47,912 nucleotides of DNA, taken from NCBI GenBank assembly GCA_025352065.1, contig JANXUC010000168.1, positions 1-47,912 of the forward strand, given 5' to 3'. This DNA is from Acidobacteriaceae bacterium. GTDB taxonomy: Bacteria > Acidobacteriota > Terriglobia > Terriglobales > Acidobacteriaceae. The notes beneath the pieces are model-generated. The model saw only the letters and a list, made by a program, of their open reading frames with translations, was not told the DNA's origin and did no database searches. This document shows, piece after piece, positions 26,672 to 35,487 of the stretch (the first letter of the stretch is position 1; each line of letters opens with the position of its first letter). A program made the translations under genes and the position numbers.

Positions 26672-28174
26672 ATGAGTGCCAATCGTAGAGACTTCATAAA
26701 ATACGTGGTCGCGGGCGCCGTGGCCAGTGGCTGCCCCATAGATCAAACGTTGCTGGCAGCTCCTAACGATACGGCGCCCCAAGTTGAGGGCGAAGAAAAC
26801 CGCATCTGCCATCAAGTACGCGATGGCCATACTTTCACACTGCCTCCCGCAACCAAACGGCACGATGTTGTGATCGTCGGCGGAGGCATCAGCGGCCTGA
26901 CCGCAGCACACTTACTGCAGCATCGCGATTGCCTTCTTCTGGAAAAGGAACCGCATTTTGGCGGCAATGCCTATGCGATGGAGCACGACGGCATGGCCTT
27001 CTCTACCGCGGCCGCTTATACGGAAGTTGAGGTGGCCGATTGGCTCGCCAGCGAAATCGGTATGGAAAAACTTCCGATTGCCAACTGGGATGGCACGATC
27101 ATCCAAGGTGAGTTTATCCCGGACACATGGGGTGACGGTCTCGATCACCTTCCGTATTCGCAAAGCATTCGTGAAAGCTTCAAGAAGTTCCGCCATGAAA
27201 TGCTCGGCATCGATGTGGAGAATCGCATCGCCGAACTTGACAATCAGCCGTTTTCCAACTTCATGAAGGGATACGCCCCTGAAATTCAGCAGTGGTGGGA
27301 TGGTTTCGGCCCCTCGAACTGGGGAGCAGTCAGCAACGAATCCTCGGCTGCGCTGGGCATATGGGCTGTGCAATTTGCAGGTGGAGAGAAGCGCGTCGAC
27401 AACCGTTACACCTGGCCGGGAGGTTTAGGCGCAATTTCCAAGCGCTACACCGAACTACTGCGACCAAAGATGGGCGAACGCATGGTGGGCGGCGCCACCA
27501 TCGTCAGCGTGGCGCAGCAAAAGCATGAGGCACACGTGACCTACATGCACGCTGGCGCACTACATACAGTCGCTGCCAAGGCAGTCATCATGGCCACTCC
27601 GAAGTTCATCACCCGACGAATCGTGCATGGACTCCCGCAAAAGCAGAATGACGCTATGGGAAAAATTCGCTACCAACCCTATCCAATTGTGAACCTGATT
27701 TTCGACCAGCCCATCTTCAATAAAGGCTACGATAACTGGTGCCCAGGCAACCGCTTTACTGACTTTATCGTAGCCGACTGGGTCGTGCGCAACAAGCCCG
27801 GATACAAGCAAAAGCACAACATCCTAACCTGCTACACGCCACTGCGGGAGCACGAGCGCGCACTCCTGCTGACCGAAGCAGGCGCGCAGAAGATTGCAGC
27901 TGAGGTCCTACACGATTTCCAAATGCTATTTCCAGGATCGGACGTCAACCCGAAAGAAGTCCACATCTACAGGCGAGGGCATCCTCTCTTTATGTCAACG
28001 CCAGGCCAATACACAAAGACCATGCCTTTGGTACGCGAACCGATGGAAAGAGTTTTCTTCGCGAATACCGACTCCGAAGGGCCGGAATCGACCACGGCAA
28101 TGGCCATCCAAGCCGCCCGGCGCGCAGTGAAACAAGCTGAAGCTCGGCTGGCGGGTAAACCTGTGGCAGCATAG
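26672..28174 (+). CDS. Tat-exported FAD-dependent amine-oxidase-like protein
   Basis: A 500-residue flavoprotein. NRRDFIK at 4-10 followed by a hydrophobic Ala/Val/Gly stretch is a Tat signal, and ASGC at 18-21 could be a lipobox, so it is probably folded with FAD and placed outside the cytoplasmic membrane. The Rossmann motif VGGGISG lies at 69-75, and the FAD-ribose Glu91 precedes PHFGGNAY. The C-terminal FFANTDSEGPESTTAMAIQA is the second FAD contact of the amine-oxidase/phytoene-desaturase superfamily. ATG 26672 has GAGGAG upstream. It ends the Pot-type operon. Spermidine dehydrogenase or another polyamine oxidase is the natural guess in this setting; the family is broad, so the substrate remains inferred. 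Confidence 0.82.
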   Translation: MSANRRDFIKYVVAGAVASGCPIDQTLLAAPNDTAPQVEGEENRICHQVRDGHTFTLPPATKRHDVVIVGGGISGLTAAHLLQHRDCLLLEKEPHFGGNAYAMEHDGMAFSTAAAYTEVEVADWLASEIGMEKLPIANWDGTIIQGEFIPDTWGDGLDHLPYSQSIRESFKKFRHEMLGIDVENRIAELDNQPFSNFMKGYAPEIQQWWDGFGPSNWGAVSNESSAALGIWAVQFAGGEKRVDNRYTWPGGLGAISKRYTELLRPKMGERMVGGATIVSVAQQKHEAHVTYMHAGALHTVAAKAVIMATPKFITRRIVHGLPQKQNDAMGKIRYQPYPIVNLIFDQPIFNKGYDNWCPGNRFTDFIVADWVVRNKPGYKQKHNILTCYTPLREHERALLLTEAGAQKIAAEVLHDFQMLFPGSDVNPKEVHIYRRGHPLFMSTPGQYTKTMPLVREPMERVFFANTDSEGPESTTAMAIQAARRAVKQAEARLAGKPVAA

Positions 28175-28207
28175 ACCTCAGGTCATTCGATAGGGGCACT
28201 CCTCCTC

Positions 28208-28233
28208 AAAAGGCAGCTCTCCTACCTGCTTTT
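28208..28233 (+). terminator. Possible intrinsic terminator after the FAD oxidase gene
   Basis: AAAAGGCAG and CTGCTTTT form an imperfect stem (one bulged G) with an 8-9 base loop, ending in four T residues, 34 bp after the oxidase stop and before typA. The stem is short, so termination may be partial. Confidence 0.35.
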
Positions 28234-28316
28234 CATCCCCGCATAGTAAACTAGAAACTGAAGACATTCAGGCTCCTGCTTTTCTTCCGTAGCATACCCG
28301 AGAGGAAACCAATACT

Positions 28317-30134
28317 TTGAGTTTGAACATTAGGAATATTGCCATTATTGCGCACGTCGACCACGGCAAAACCACGCTGGTGGACGCCATGTTGCGCCAG
28401 AGCGGAACCTTCCGCTCGAATGAGGCGGTTGTCGACCGCGTCATGGATTCGAATGATTTAGAGCGCGAACGCGGCATCACGATTCTCGCCAAGAACACCG
28501 CCGTCTTTTATCACGGCGTGAAGATCAACATTGTCGACACACCCGGCCACAGCGATTTCGGCGGCGAAGTCGAACGCGCACTCAAGATGGTGGATGGCGT
28601 CATGCTGTTGGTCGATGCCAGCGAAGGTCCTCTGCCGCAGACGCGCTACGTGCTGACCAAAGCCCTGGAAGCCCACATGCCGGTGATCGTGGTCGTCAAT
28701 AAGATCGACCGTCCCGACGCTCGCGCTCAGGAAGTCTTGAACGAGGTCTATGACCTGTTCATCGACCTCGATGCCAAAGAAACTCAACTCGACTTCCCTG
28801 TGCTCTACACCAATGCCAAAGCGGGTACGGCCGCGCTCGATGCCACGCAACAAGGTCCGGACCTGCAACCGCTGTTCGATGCCATCGTAAAAACCATTCC
28901 GCCGCCAAAAGGCGACCCCAAGGGGCCGCTGCAAATTCTGGTGGCCAATCTCGACTACAGCGATTATCTCGGTCGCATCGCCATCGCGCGTGTTTTCAAC
29001 GGCACCATGTTCACCGGCGAAGACGTCGCCATCGCGAAGCTCGACGGCACGTTCCACAAAACTAAAATTACCAAGCTGTTCTCGTTTTCCGGCCTCAAGC
29101 GAACCGATTGCACGGAAACCGAAATGGGCGACATCATTGCCGTGGCTGGCGTGGAAGGAATCACCATCGGCGAAACTATCACCGACGTGGAGAATCCAGC
29201 ACCGCTGCCGCCAATCGTCATCGACGAACCCACGATCGGAATGCTGTTCACCATCAACACCTCCCCCTTCGCCGGGCGCGAAGGCCAGTACGTAACCTCG
29301 CGCAATCTTCGCGACCGCCTCGCCAAAGAGCTGCTCACCAACGTTTCTCTCCGCGTGGAAGACACAGGCAGCACGGATTCTTTCAAAGTGCTGGGCCGCG
29401 GCGAATTACAGTTGTCGATCTTGCTCGAAATGATGCGCCGTGAAGGCTTCGAGCTCATGGTCGGCAAGCCGGAAATCGTCACCAAACGCGTCGATGGCAA
29501 ACTCATGGAACCGGTGGAACTCCTCACCATCGACGTACCCGAGGAATTTGTCGGCGTCGTGATGGAGCAGTTAGGCTCGCGCAAGAGTGAAGTCAAGAAC
29601 ATGCACAACCACGGCTACGGACGCGTCCGCATCGAGTTCCGCGTGCCCAGCCGCAGTCTGATCGGCCTCCGCAGCCAGTTGCTCACCGACACGCGCGGCA
29701 CCATCGTCATGAACGCGCTCTTCGATGGCTACATCGAGTGGCAAGGTGAAATCCCTCACCGTCTCACCGGCGCCCTGATTTCCGACCGCGACGGCGCCTC
29801 CACCGCCTACGCGCTCTGGGGTCTGCAGGAGCGTGGCAACATGTTTGTCGGCCCCGGCGCGGCCCTCTATGAGGGCATGATCGTCGGCGAAAACGCCAAG
29901 GACAATGACATGGACGTGAACGCCGTCCGCGAAAAGAAGCTCACCAACATGCGCTCCTCTTCCGCCGACGAAGCGCTCCGCCTGGTTCCCTACAAGAATC
30001 TAAGTTTGGAACAGGCCATCGAATTCATCACCGACGATGAATGGGTCGAAGTCACTCCTAAATCCTTGCGCATTCGCAAAAAAGTCTTGCAAGCCAACAA
30101 GCGGAAGCGCGGCCCTGTGGCGGTGGACGCCTAG
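28317..30134 (+). CDS. typA: Ribosome-associated GTPase TypA/BipA
   Basis: A 605-residue translational GTPase of the TypA/BipA family, which binds the ribosome and helps 50S assembly and stress adaptation. G-domain motifs are AHVDHGKT (12-19), RGITI (52-56), DTPGH (74-78) and NKID (128-131). After domain II come the EF-G-like blocks [16 protein letters not shown] and [18 protein letters not shown] and the BipA-specific C-terminal domain. Length is standard. Translation starts at TTG 28317 with GAGAGGAA upstream. It is a stand-alone housekeeping gene marking the end of the catabolic locus, followed by a hairpin 24 bp past its stop. Confidence 0.97.
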   Translation: MSLNIRNIAIIAHVDHGKTTLVDAMLRQSGTFRSNEAVVDRVMDSNDLERERGITILAKNTAVFYHGVKINIVDTPGHSDFGGEVERALKMVDGVMLLVDASEGPLPQTRYVLTKALEAHMPVIVVVNKIDRPDARAQEVLNEVYDLFIDLDAKETQLDFPVLYTNAKAGTAALDATQQGPDLQPLFDAIVKTIPPPKGDPKGPLQILVANLDYSDYLGRIAIARVFNGTMFTGEDVAIAKLDGTFHKTKITKLFSFSGLKRTDCTETEMGDIIAVAGVEGITIGETITDVENPAPLPPIVIDEPTIGMLFTINTSPFAGREGQYVTSRNLRDRLAKELLTNVSLRVEDTGSTDSFKVLGRGELQLSILLEMMRREGFELMVGKPEIVTKRVDGKLMEPVELLTIDVPEEFVGVVMEQLGSRKSEVKNMHNHGYGRVRIEFRVPSRSLIGLRSQLLTDTRGTIVMNALFDGYIEWQGEIPHRLTGALISDRDGASTAYALWGLQERGNMFVGPGAALYEGMIVGENAKDNDMDVNAVREKKLTNMRSSSADEALRLVPYKNLSLEQAIEFITDDEWVEVTPKSLRIRKKVLQANKRKRGPVAVDA

Positions 30135-30157
30135 AAGTGCGGCGCGCCCTGAACTCA

Positions 30158-30189
30158 CACGACAATCCCTCCTGCCAGGGGTTGTCGTG
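30158..30189. terminator. Long hairpin between typA and the RRM gene
   Basis: CACGACAATCCCT pairs with AGGGGTTGTCGTG over 13 positions (one G-U) around a 6-base loop, starting 24 bp past the typA stop. There is no T-tract on the plus strand, so it is either a weak or factor-assisted terminator or an mRNA 3'-end stabiliser. It lies upstream of a TATACT box at 30241-30246, so it is probably not part of the RRM mRNA. Confidence 0.45.
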
Positions 30190-30349
30190 GGCCTGGTTCA
30201 CTATTCCAGCGGCCTGTCCCCTGCGCTCGAAATAACCTGCTATACTCGCTTCCTCGTTTGACTGTTCGCAACTCCGGTTCTGGAACCCTGCACGCTGGAC
30301 TCCCTCCGAAGCCGCCCACACTCAGACAAACCACCATCGTGAGGCACGC

Positions 30350-30760
30350 GTGAAGAATATTTTTGTAGGTAACTTGGATTTTCACACTACGGAAGAAGAA
30401 CTCCGCCAGGCTTTTGAACCGCACGGGCAAATTGACAAAGTAAGCATCATGACGGAGCGGGAAACCGGACGTTCACGCGGATTCGCGTTTGTGGAAATGA
30501 CCAACGCCGAGGAAGGCGACAAGGCCATCACGGCGTTGAACGGCTCTCAAATCGGAACCCGTACTGTCAACGTGAACGAAGCGCGCCCACGTGAAGAACG
30601 CCCTCGTGGCGGTGGTGGTGGAGGCGGCGGTGGCTTCCGTCCCGGCGGCGGCGGCGGGGGGGGCGGACGTGATCGCGGCAGCGGTGGGGGCGGTCGCAAA
30701 GGTGGCGGCGGAGGTGGTGGTGGTCGTGATCGCGGGAGCGGTGGCGAAGGCCGCTGGTAG
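30350..30760 (+). CDS. RRM-domain RNA-binding protein with glycine/RGG-like tail
   Basis: A 136-residue RNA-binding protein of the bacterial glycine-rich RRM type (as in cyanobacterial Rbp proteins). The single RRM occupies 1-80, with RNP2 IFVGNLDF (4-11) and RNP1 RGFAFVEM (43-50), both with the aromatic RNA-contact positions kept. Residues 84-136 are a glycine run with interspersed RDRGS and RKGG, a low-complexity tail like eukaryotic RGG boxes. GTG 30350 is preceded by GAGG five bases upstream. The G-rich DNA at 30605-30750 is the coding sequence of the tail, not an independent repeat. Likely role is RNA chaperone or mRNA stability control, perhaps in cold; this is family knowledge, not shown here. 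Confidence 0.93.
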   Translation: MKNIFVGNLDFHTTEEELRQAFEPHGQIDKVSIMTERETGRSRGFAFVEMTNAEEGDKAITALNGSQIGTRTVNVNEARPREERPRGGGGGGGGGFRPGGGGGGGGRDRGSGGGGRKGGGGGGGGRDRGSGGEGRW

Positions 30761-31019
30761 CCTTGCAGAAATCAGAACTTGCGGCGGCGGAGCCTGCTCT
30801 GCCGCCGTTTCCGTAAATACTTAAGACTCAGTTCTAATCGTTCACTCTTTTCATCATCGCCTCCGAGGAGCGGCACCCACTCGCCACTCCCTTGTCGCCA
30901 CTTCTTCCAAATGCTGAATCTCGGCAACGCTCATCTGGTTTACGCATCCTGGAGCCCTATCAGGCTCCACCCGAATTGAAGCCCATCGCACAGGCATGTA
31001 CACTAAAAGGGTCGCGAGC

Positions 31020-31096
31020 GCGCCCGTAGCTCAATTGGATAGAGCGCCGGCCTCCGGAGCCGTAGGTTGGGGGTTCAAGTCCCTCCGGGCGCACCA
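31020..31096 (+). tRNA. tRNA-Arg (anticodon CCG)
   Basis: A complete cloverleaf: acceptor GCGCCCG (31020-31026) pairs with CGGGCGC (31086-31092), followed by A and an encoded CCA (31094-31096). D-stem GCTC/GAGC and a TTCAAGT T-loop are present. The anticodon loop CTCCGGA gives CCG, reading Arg codon CGG. One mismatch (C-T) occurs at the top of the anticodon stem. It has an encoded CCA tail like the tRNA-Lys in this window. Confidence 0.96.
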
Positions 31097-31186
31097 CAGA
31101 TTCGCTATCGGCTACCAGCCATCGGCTCTCAGCTAAAACCACAAACTCCCGGGTTTCCGATAGCTGAGGGCCGACAGCCGCTTTTC

Positions 31187-33304
31187 TTAGAACTGCCTCT
31201 TCATCACTCCCACCAGCACCCGCGCGTTATCCAAATCCAGAACGAGCATCGTGTTGTTGTCCACCAGATAAACAGCGTGGCTAAACGTCGCGCCACCACC
31301 CGATAGTTGCACCGTCCCGCGACCATTGGCACCAACGCTCGGGACGCCTCCACTCACGGCTGTATTGGGATTGGTAGCCCCGACAGTTGAGCTGAGGGTA
31401 CTGATATCCAACGTTCCGATAATACCGCTGTTGGAGCCAGTCAATTGCCCAGAAATATCCTCTTCGGAACTCGGCGTTGTGAAGAGCAAGCCATTCCAGT
31501 TCAGGGCAAAACCTCCGACCAAATTGCTCGAACCAAAACCGCCCCCAGCTTGTGCAAACGCTACGCCGGACGCTACCAGCGAAGTATCCATATCAATAAT
31601 GGCAACACCGCCGTTTGCCTGGGGATAAAGAACAAGCTGCAGGGTGCGACCGATGTCGTCGTTGACAGAAAGTGTCGCAGCGAATCGTCCGAGATTCACG
31701 AGGTCTGGCTGGTAGGAACCACTGAGCAAGGTGAAGCTCGGCGTCACGACAGCATCATCATTCTCGTCAAACACGCTGCTGGCGCTGTTGAATCCCCCCG
31801 TGCCATTCGCGGTAAGAATGCCGCCGAGAGCAAATGGCCCATTCGCGGTACTACCGCCCAGGGTAAACGCGTAGCCCCCGTTGAGCGATCCGTTGCCAAA
31901 GGGACCTGCCGCCTGCTGGTTCAAGTCTCCTACCACCGAAGAACTTGCTCCCGCATCGGTTTCCACCAGTTTGAATTGTTTTGCACTCACCACGTAGAGT
32001 GCGAAATTCTGCGTTCCCCCTGAGGTCGTGAAAGCCAAAGTACCCCGACCCGTGGTTGCCATCGTGTATGTTCCAGTCACCGAAAGGCCCGACGACGGCG
32101 CGCCAGAGTCGTTTACATCCAGAACGCCGCTGGAAATTGTCCCGTTCCCATTGCTCGTTAACGCGCCCACTTGCAACAACAAGTTGGCGGTTGAATTAAT
32201 GCCTGAAAGATTTAGGACATAGTTCCCGTTCAAAGCAGCAGCGTTGAAAGCGGTCGTATCTTGGCGGTCGATGCTGCCGCTCGCTGTGACCGTCGCCGTA
32301 TCGAAACGGATCATGAGGCCGTGTTGGTCGTTCGCCATCGCGATCTGCCAGGTCGCCGCGTTGCTGCCGTTCACGGTCAGCACAGCCGTACCCCTGCCAT
32401 CCAACCCGATGGAATACGTTCCGGTAAACGTTAGATTGGTTGAGACAGAGGTCTGGCCTGACACATCTTCCAACCCGCCCGTGATCGCGCCCTTGCCATC
32501 CGCCGTAAAGCTGCCGGCCGCGGACAAGAATCCGCTCGTATTGCGGCCGGAGAACGAAAACGCGTAGGGGCCGTGCAGTGTCGCGTTCGAAAAGCCAATC
32601 GTCACAGGCGCAGTGCTGGAGCCGTTCCCGCCCTGATCCACCGCTGTGATCGTCACTGCGCCGGTAGGGGGAGGAGCAATCGGTGCCGTATAGACTCCAG
32701 ATGTCGTGATCATTCCGTGCGTCGCGTCGCCGCCCGTCACGCCGTTCACCTGCCAGGTAATTGCCGTGGTCGGCACACCATTCACATTCACCGTGAAAGT
32801 CAGCGGCGCACCCGCTGGCAGTGTCGCCGCCGACGGCGAGATACTCACCGCTGCAGTCGGCGCAATCGTAACTGCAGTAGAGGCTGAAATGCTTGTGTTT
32901 GCTTGTGAAACTGCGGTCACCGTCACAGCGGCTGGATTCGGTATGGCTGCTGGAGCTGTGTAGAGTCCGCCGGTTGAGATCATTCCGTGCGCAGCGTCGC
33001 CGCCGGTAACTCCGTTCACCTGCCACGTCACCGCCTGGTTGGAGCTGTTGGCCACGGAAGCCGCAAACTGCGTCAGCTGCCCCACCGGAACGCTCACTAC
33101 AGTCGGAGCGATGCTCACGCTCACGACAGGAGGCGGCGGGGGAGTCGTGCTGGACGAACTCCCGCAAGCGGCCATCGTCACGATCAGGAAAGCCAGGATC
33201 GACAACGAAAGAGCGTTTCTTAGTTTCAGCCAACGGTTTCCCGGCAATCCTTCGGAAGATGCGAAAAGCGACGAGCCATTAGGAGGTAGGGCGGTGGAAG
33301 ACAT
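31187..33304 (-). CDS. Surface lipoprotein with Ig-like and repeated beta domains
   Basis: A 705-residue exported lipoprotein of unknown function. The hydrophobic signal at 31-46 ends in MAAC with lipidation at Cys47, followed by a Ser/Thr/Pro spacer. Two Ig-like repeats share WQVNGVTGGDA.HGMI and a GLYTAP/GVYTAP end (about 60-150 and 150-240). The remaining 460 residues contain four diverged repeats of about 110-130 residues, each opening with a G.YAF/NYVL-like strand and carrying GRGT or similar (for example LDGRGTAVLT, TTGRGTLAF, NGRGTVQL). The ATG has GAGG upstream. The design fits a cell-surface adhesin or carbohydrate-contact protein common in Acidobacteriota; no catalytic motif is seen. 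It ends 91 bp from the tRNA-Arg gene. Confidence 0.85.
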   Translation of the reverse strand: MSSTALPPNGSSLFASSEGLPGNRWLKLRNALSLSILAFLIVTMAACGSSSSTTPPPPPVVSVSIAPTVVSVPVGQLTQFAASVANSSNQAVTWQVNGVTGGDAAHGMISTGGLYTAPAAIPNPAAVTVTAVSQANTSISASTAVTIAPTAAVSISPSAATLPAGAPLTFTVNVNGVPTTAITWQVNGVTGGDATHGMITTSGVYTAPIAPPPTGAVTITAVDQGGNGSSTAPVTIGFSNATLHGPYAFSFSGRNTSGFLSAAGSFTADGKGAITGGLEDVSGQTSVSTNLTFTGTYSIGLDGRGTAVLTVNGSNAATWQIAMANDQHGLMIRFDTATVTASGSIDRQDTTAFNAAALNGNYVLNLSGINSTANLLLQVGALTSNGNGTISSGVLDVNDSGAPSSGLSVTGTYTMATTGRGTLAFTTSGGTQNFALYVVSAKQFKLVETDAGASSSVVGDLNQQAAGPFGNGSLNGGYAFTLGGSTANGPFALGGILTANGTGGFNSASSVFDENDDAVVTPSFTLLSGSYQPDLVNLGRFAATLSVNDDIGRTLQLVLYPQANGGVAIIDMDTSLVASGVAFAQAGGGFGSSNLVGGFALNWNGLLFTTPSSEEDISGQLTGSNSGIIGTLDISTLSSTVGATNPNTAVSGGVPSVGANGRGTVQLSGGGATFSHAVYLVDNNTMLVLDLDNARVLVGVMKRQF

Positions 33305-33555
33305 GATTCACCTCAAGAGATTAGACAGGAACTCGAACGCAAATCTAGCACTTCACACACCCGAGAACTTCCCTGTATCGATTGGAACCCAACTTCACGC
33401 GGAGAGTTGCACCAAACTTAAGAGATGACGTGAAACTCTTGGTTCCAACCGGTCAAACCGCTTCTTCCCGGAGAGGCGCCCGCCCTCCGGCGGTTTATAT
33501 TTGAAGTTACTTCTGCGAGTGTCCCCACCAGCGCGGAGAAACGTCCTTACAAACT

Positions 33556-34449
33556 ATGACTCTTTTCGACGCGCCAAAGACCACGCGCCGCGATTTTCTC
33601 CGCACCGCTGCCAGACTTGGTGCCGGGGCCGCGGTCGCTGCGGGCAGCTATGGAGCCTTCTACGAACGCCAACATGTCGTCGTCCGCCATGTGGAGATCC
33701 CTCTAACTCGCCTGCCAGAGGCTCTGGATGGCCTCACAATCGCCCAAATCAGCGATCTCCACTACCATCCTCAATTTAGCGCCGGAGTCATCAGCAAGGC
33801 TGTCGAGCTAATTCGCCAGCTGAATCCGGACATTCTGGCGCTAACCGGCGATTACGTTACACTGTCCGAATTCCGCTCGGAAGATCCCGGAGCCGCCAAG
33901 GCCGCCAGCCCCTGCGCCAAACTGCTGGCATCTCTCCGTCCAAAATTGGGCGTTTTTGCCGTCTTGGGCAATCACGACACCTTCACCGACCCCGTTTACG
34001 TCGAAGGAGCTCTGACTGAGCACGGAATTCGCGTGCTAAGCAACCAGGCTACCCCAGTTGAAAAGGACGGTGAGCGAATCTGGATCGCCGGAACAGCCGA
34101 CGCGCTCGGTGGCTTCCCTGACCTGGACGCTGCTTTGCGAGGACTCCCCCAAAAAGAGCCCGTCGTGCTGCTTGCCCACGAACCTGACTTCGCCGACGAG
34201 GCTGCTAAGTATCCCGTGGATTTGCAGCTTTCCGGCCACTCGCATGGTGGGCAAATTCGACTTCCCTTTTTGCCGCCGCCGGTTCTGCCTAGGCTGGGCC
34301 GAAAGTATCCCATAGGCCTACGTAAAGTCGGTCCAATGGCCCTCTACACCAACATTGGCCTTGGCACCATTGGCGTCCCCATCCGCATACTGGCCCCGCC
34401 AGAAGTAACCCTCTTCACTCTGCGAACCAACCCGAAGAAAACCCCTTAA
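33556..34449 (+). CDS. Tat-exported metallophosphoesterase (YkuE-like)
   Basis: A 297-residue calcineurin-like phosphoesterase. TTRRDFLRTAARLGAG (9-24) is a Tat signal, so export in folded, metal-loaded form is expected. The dinuclear metal motifs are complete: ISDLHYH with Asp67 and His69, GDY with Asp99, GNHD (138-141), His208 in LLAHEPD, and GHSHGG with His228 and His230. The family includes YkuE and lipid-linked pyrophosphatases acting at the membrane outer face. The start has only a weak ribosome site. Genes on either side are unrelated, so the substrate is open. Confidence 0.9.
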   Translation: MTLFDAPKTTRRDFLRTAARLGAGAAVAAGSYGAFYERQHVVVRHVEIPLTRLPEALDGLTIAQISDLHYHPQFSAGVISKAVELIRQLNPDILALTGDYVTLSEFRSEDPGAAKAASPCAKLLASLRPKLGVFAVLGNHDTFTDPVYVEGALTEHGIRVLSNQATPVEKDGERIWIAGTADALGGFPDLDAALRGLPQKEPVVLLAHEPDFADEAAKYPVDLQLSGHSHGGQIRLPFLPPPVLPRLGRKYPIGLRKVGPMALYTNIGLGTIGVPIRILAPPEVTLFTLRTNPKKTP

Positions 34450-34581
34450 ATATGGGCTCCCAGAAGGGCCAGTGACTTCAGTCATCTTGTTGTCGAGCGC
34501 TGGATGGGTCAACCTAGCCCTTGGCGAAGGCGTGCGCAATGGGCTGCCGGGGCCAGGGTTTGCCATGGGTTTAACGCAGCT

Positions 34582-35403
34582 ATGAGTGCAACAAGAACAA
34601 GTGGACAGAAAGACTGGACGCATCTGCTGACTGACCCGGAGCTTGTGGGTCACATTGGTAAGCTTCTTCAGGCCTATCGCGAAGCTCCAGCGGACAAGCG
34701 CGAAGAAGCGCTGCTGCGTGCCATGCGCGAAATCCGCCAGCAGGCTGCTCCGGCTGCGCAATCGAGCGCTACAACTGGCGCAGCGGCAGGAACTAAGGCG
34801 GAATCGCTGAGCGGTCCGACAGCTGGGGCAGCGGTTGCCACGAAAACAGAAGAGCCTGCAAAGTCCGCCACGCAGACGCTGCAAGTCCAGCCAAACACGC
34901 CCCTTGCTGTGCCAGAAGTAACGCCGATTGCCGCGCAAACGGATACGAAACCGATAGAAGTAAAGTCGATGCCACCACCGGACATACAGCCTCCGTTTGT
35001 GCCCGATATCTTTACCCCCTCTTTTGGGCAGGACCGCCGACACTACCCGCGCATTCGCTGCTTCATCGCCATCGAACTCCGCTGCGAAGGCTGGGAGACT
35101 CCCGTTTGGGGCAATCTGGCGAATGTCAGCGCTGGCGGTTGCTACATTGAGACGGTCGAACCAATCCGCAAACACACCAAGCTAGAAGTTGGGCTTTGGG
35201 CCAACAATGGCAAGGTCTGGGTCAAGGGAATTGTCATCAACGGTGTGGTTACAGAAAACAATCCGACTTTCGGAGTCCGCCTGCAGTACACCAACATGGA
35301 TCCCGGCAGTCGTGAAACCCTGCGGTTCTTCCTGAAATTTGTGGAAGACACTTCCAAGAACTACGAGAAACAGAACGGCTACCTGGCACAGTTGAGGCGC
35401 TAG
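34582..35403 (+). CDS. PilZ-domain protein (c-di-GMP binding candidate)
   Basis: A roughly 273-residue cytoplasmic protein with a C-terminal PilZ domain. The c-di-GMP contacts are recognisable as RRHYPRIR and the later NVSAGGCYIE (a D/NxSxxG motif), followed by the barrel strands (KLEVGLWANNGKVWVKG). Residues about 50-170 are a low-complexity Ala/Thr/Pro linker, preceded by a short helical segment (WTHLLTDPELVGHIGKLLQA). ATG 34582 is preferred to an in-frame ATG at 34504, since the extra 26 residues are Trp/Arg/Cys-rich and unlike a start; neither has a good ribosome site. A role in surface-attachment or exopolysaccharide control by c-di-GMP is inferred from the domain. Confidence 0.85.
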   Translation: MSATRTSGQKDWTHLLTDPELVGHIGKLLQAYREAPADKREEALLRAMREIRQQAAPAAQSSATTGAAAGTKAESLSGPTAGAAVATKTEEPAKSATQTLQVQPNTPLAVPEVTPIAAQTDTKPIEVKSMPPPDIQPPFVPDIFTPSFGQDRRHYPRIRCFIAIELRCEGWETPVWGNLANVSAGGCYIETVEPIRKHTKLEVGLWANNGKVWVKGIVINGVVTENNPTFGVRLQYTNMDPGSRETLRFFLKFVEDTSKNYEKQNGYLAQLRR

Positions 35404-35487
35404 AGGAATCACGGAGGCGCAGGCGTAGGCGCCGTCCTGAACATCCGTATTCCCCTGAACCCCTATCCGCGCTAAGATGATCGCGCC

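Noticed and set aside
30600-30755. G-rich tandem repeat resembling a minisatellite
   Set aside because: It is the codon pattern of the glycine tail of the RRM protein.
32196-33233. 345-codon frame on the same strand as the surface lipoprotein
   Set aside because: Alternative frame of the repeat lipoprotein; Arg/Asp/Ser-rich, lacks signal and domains.
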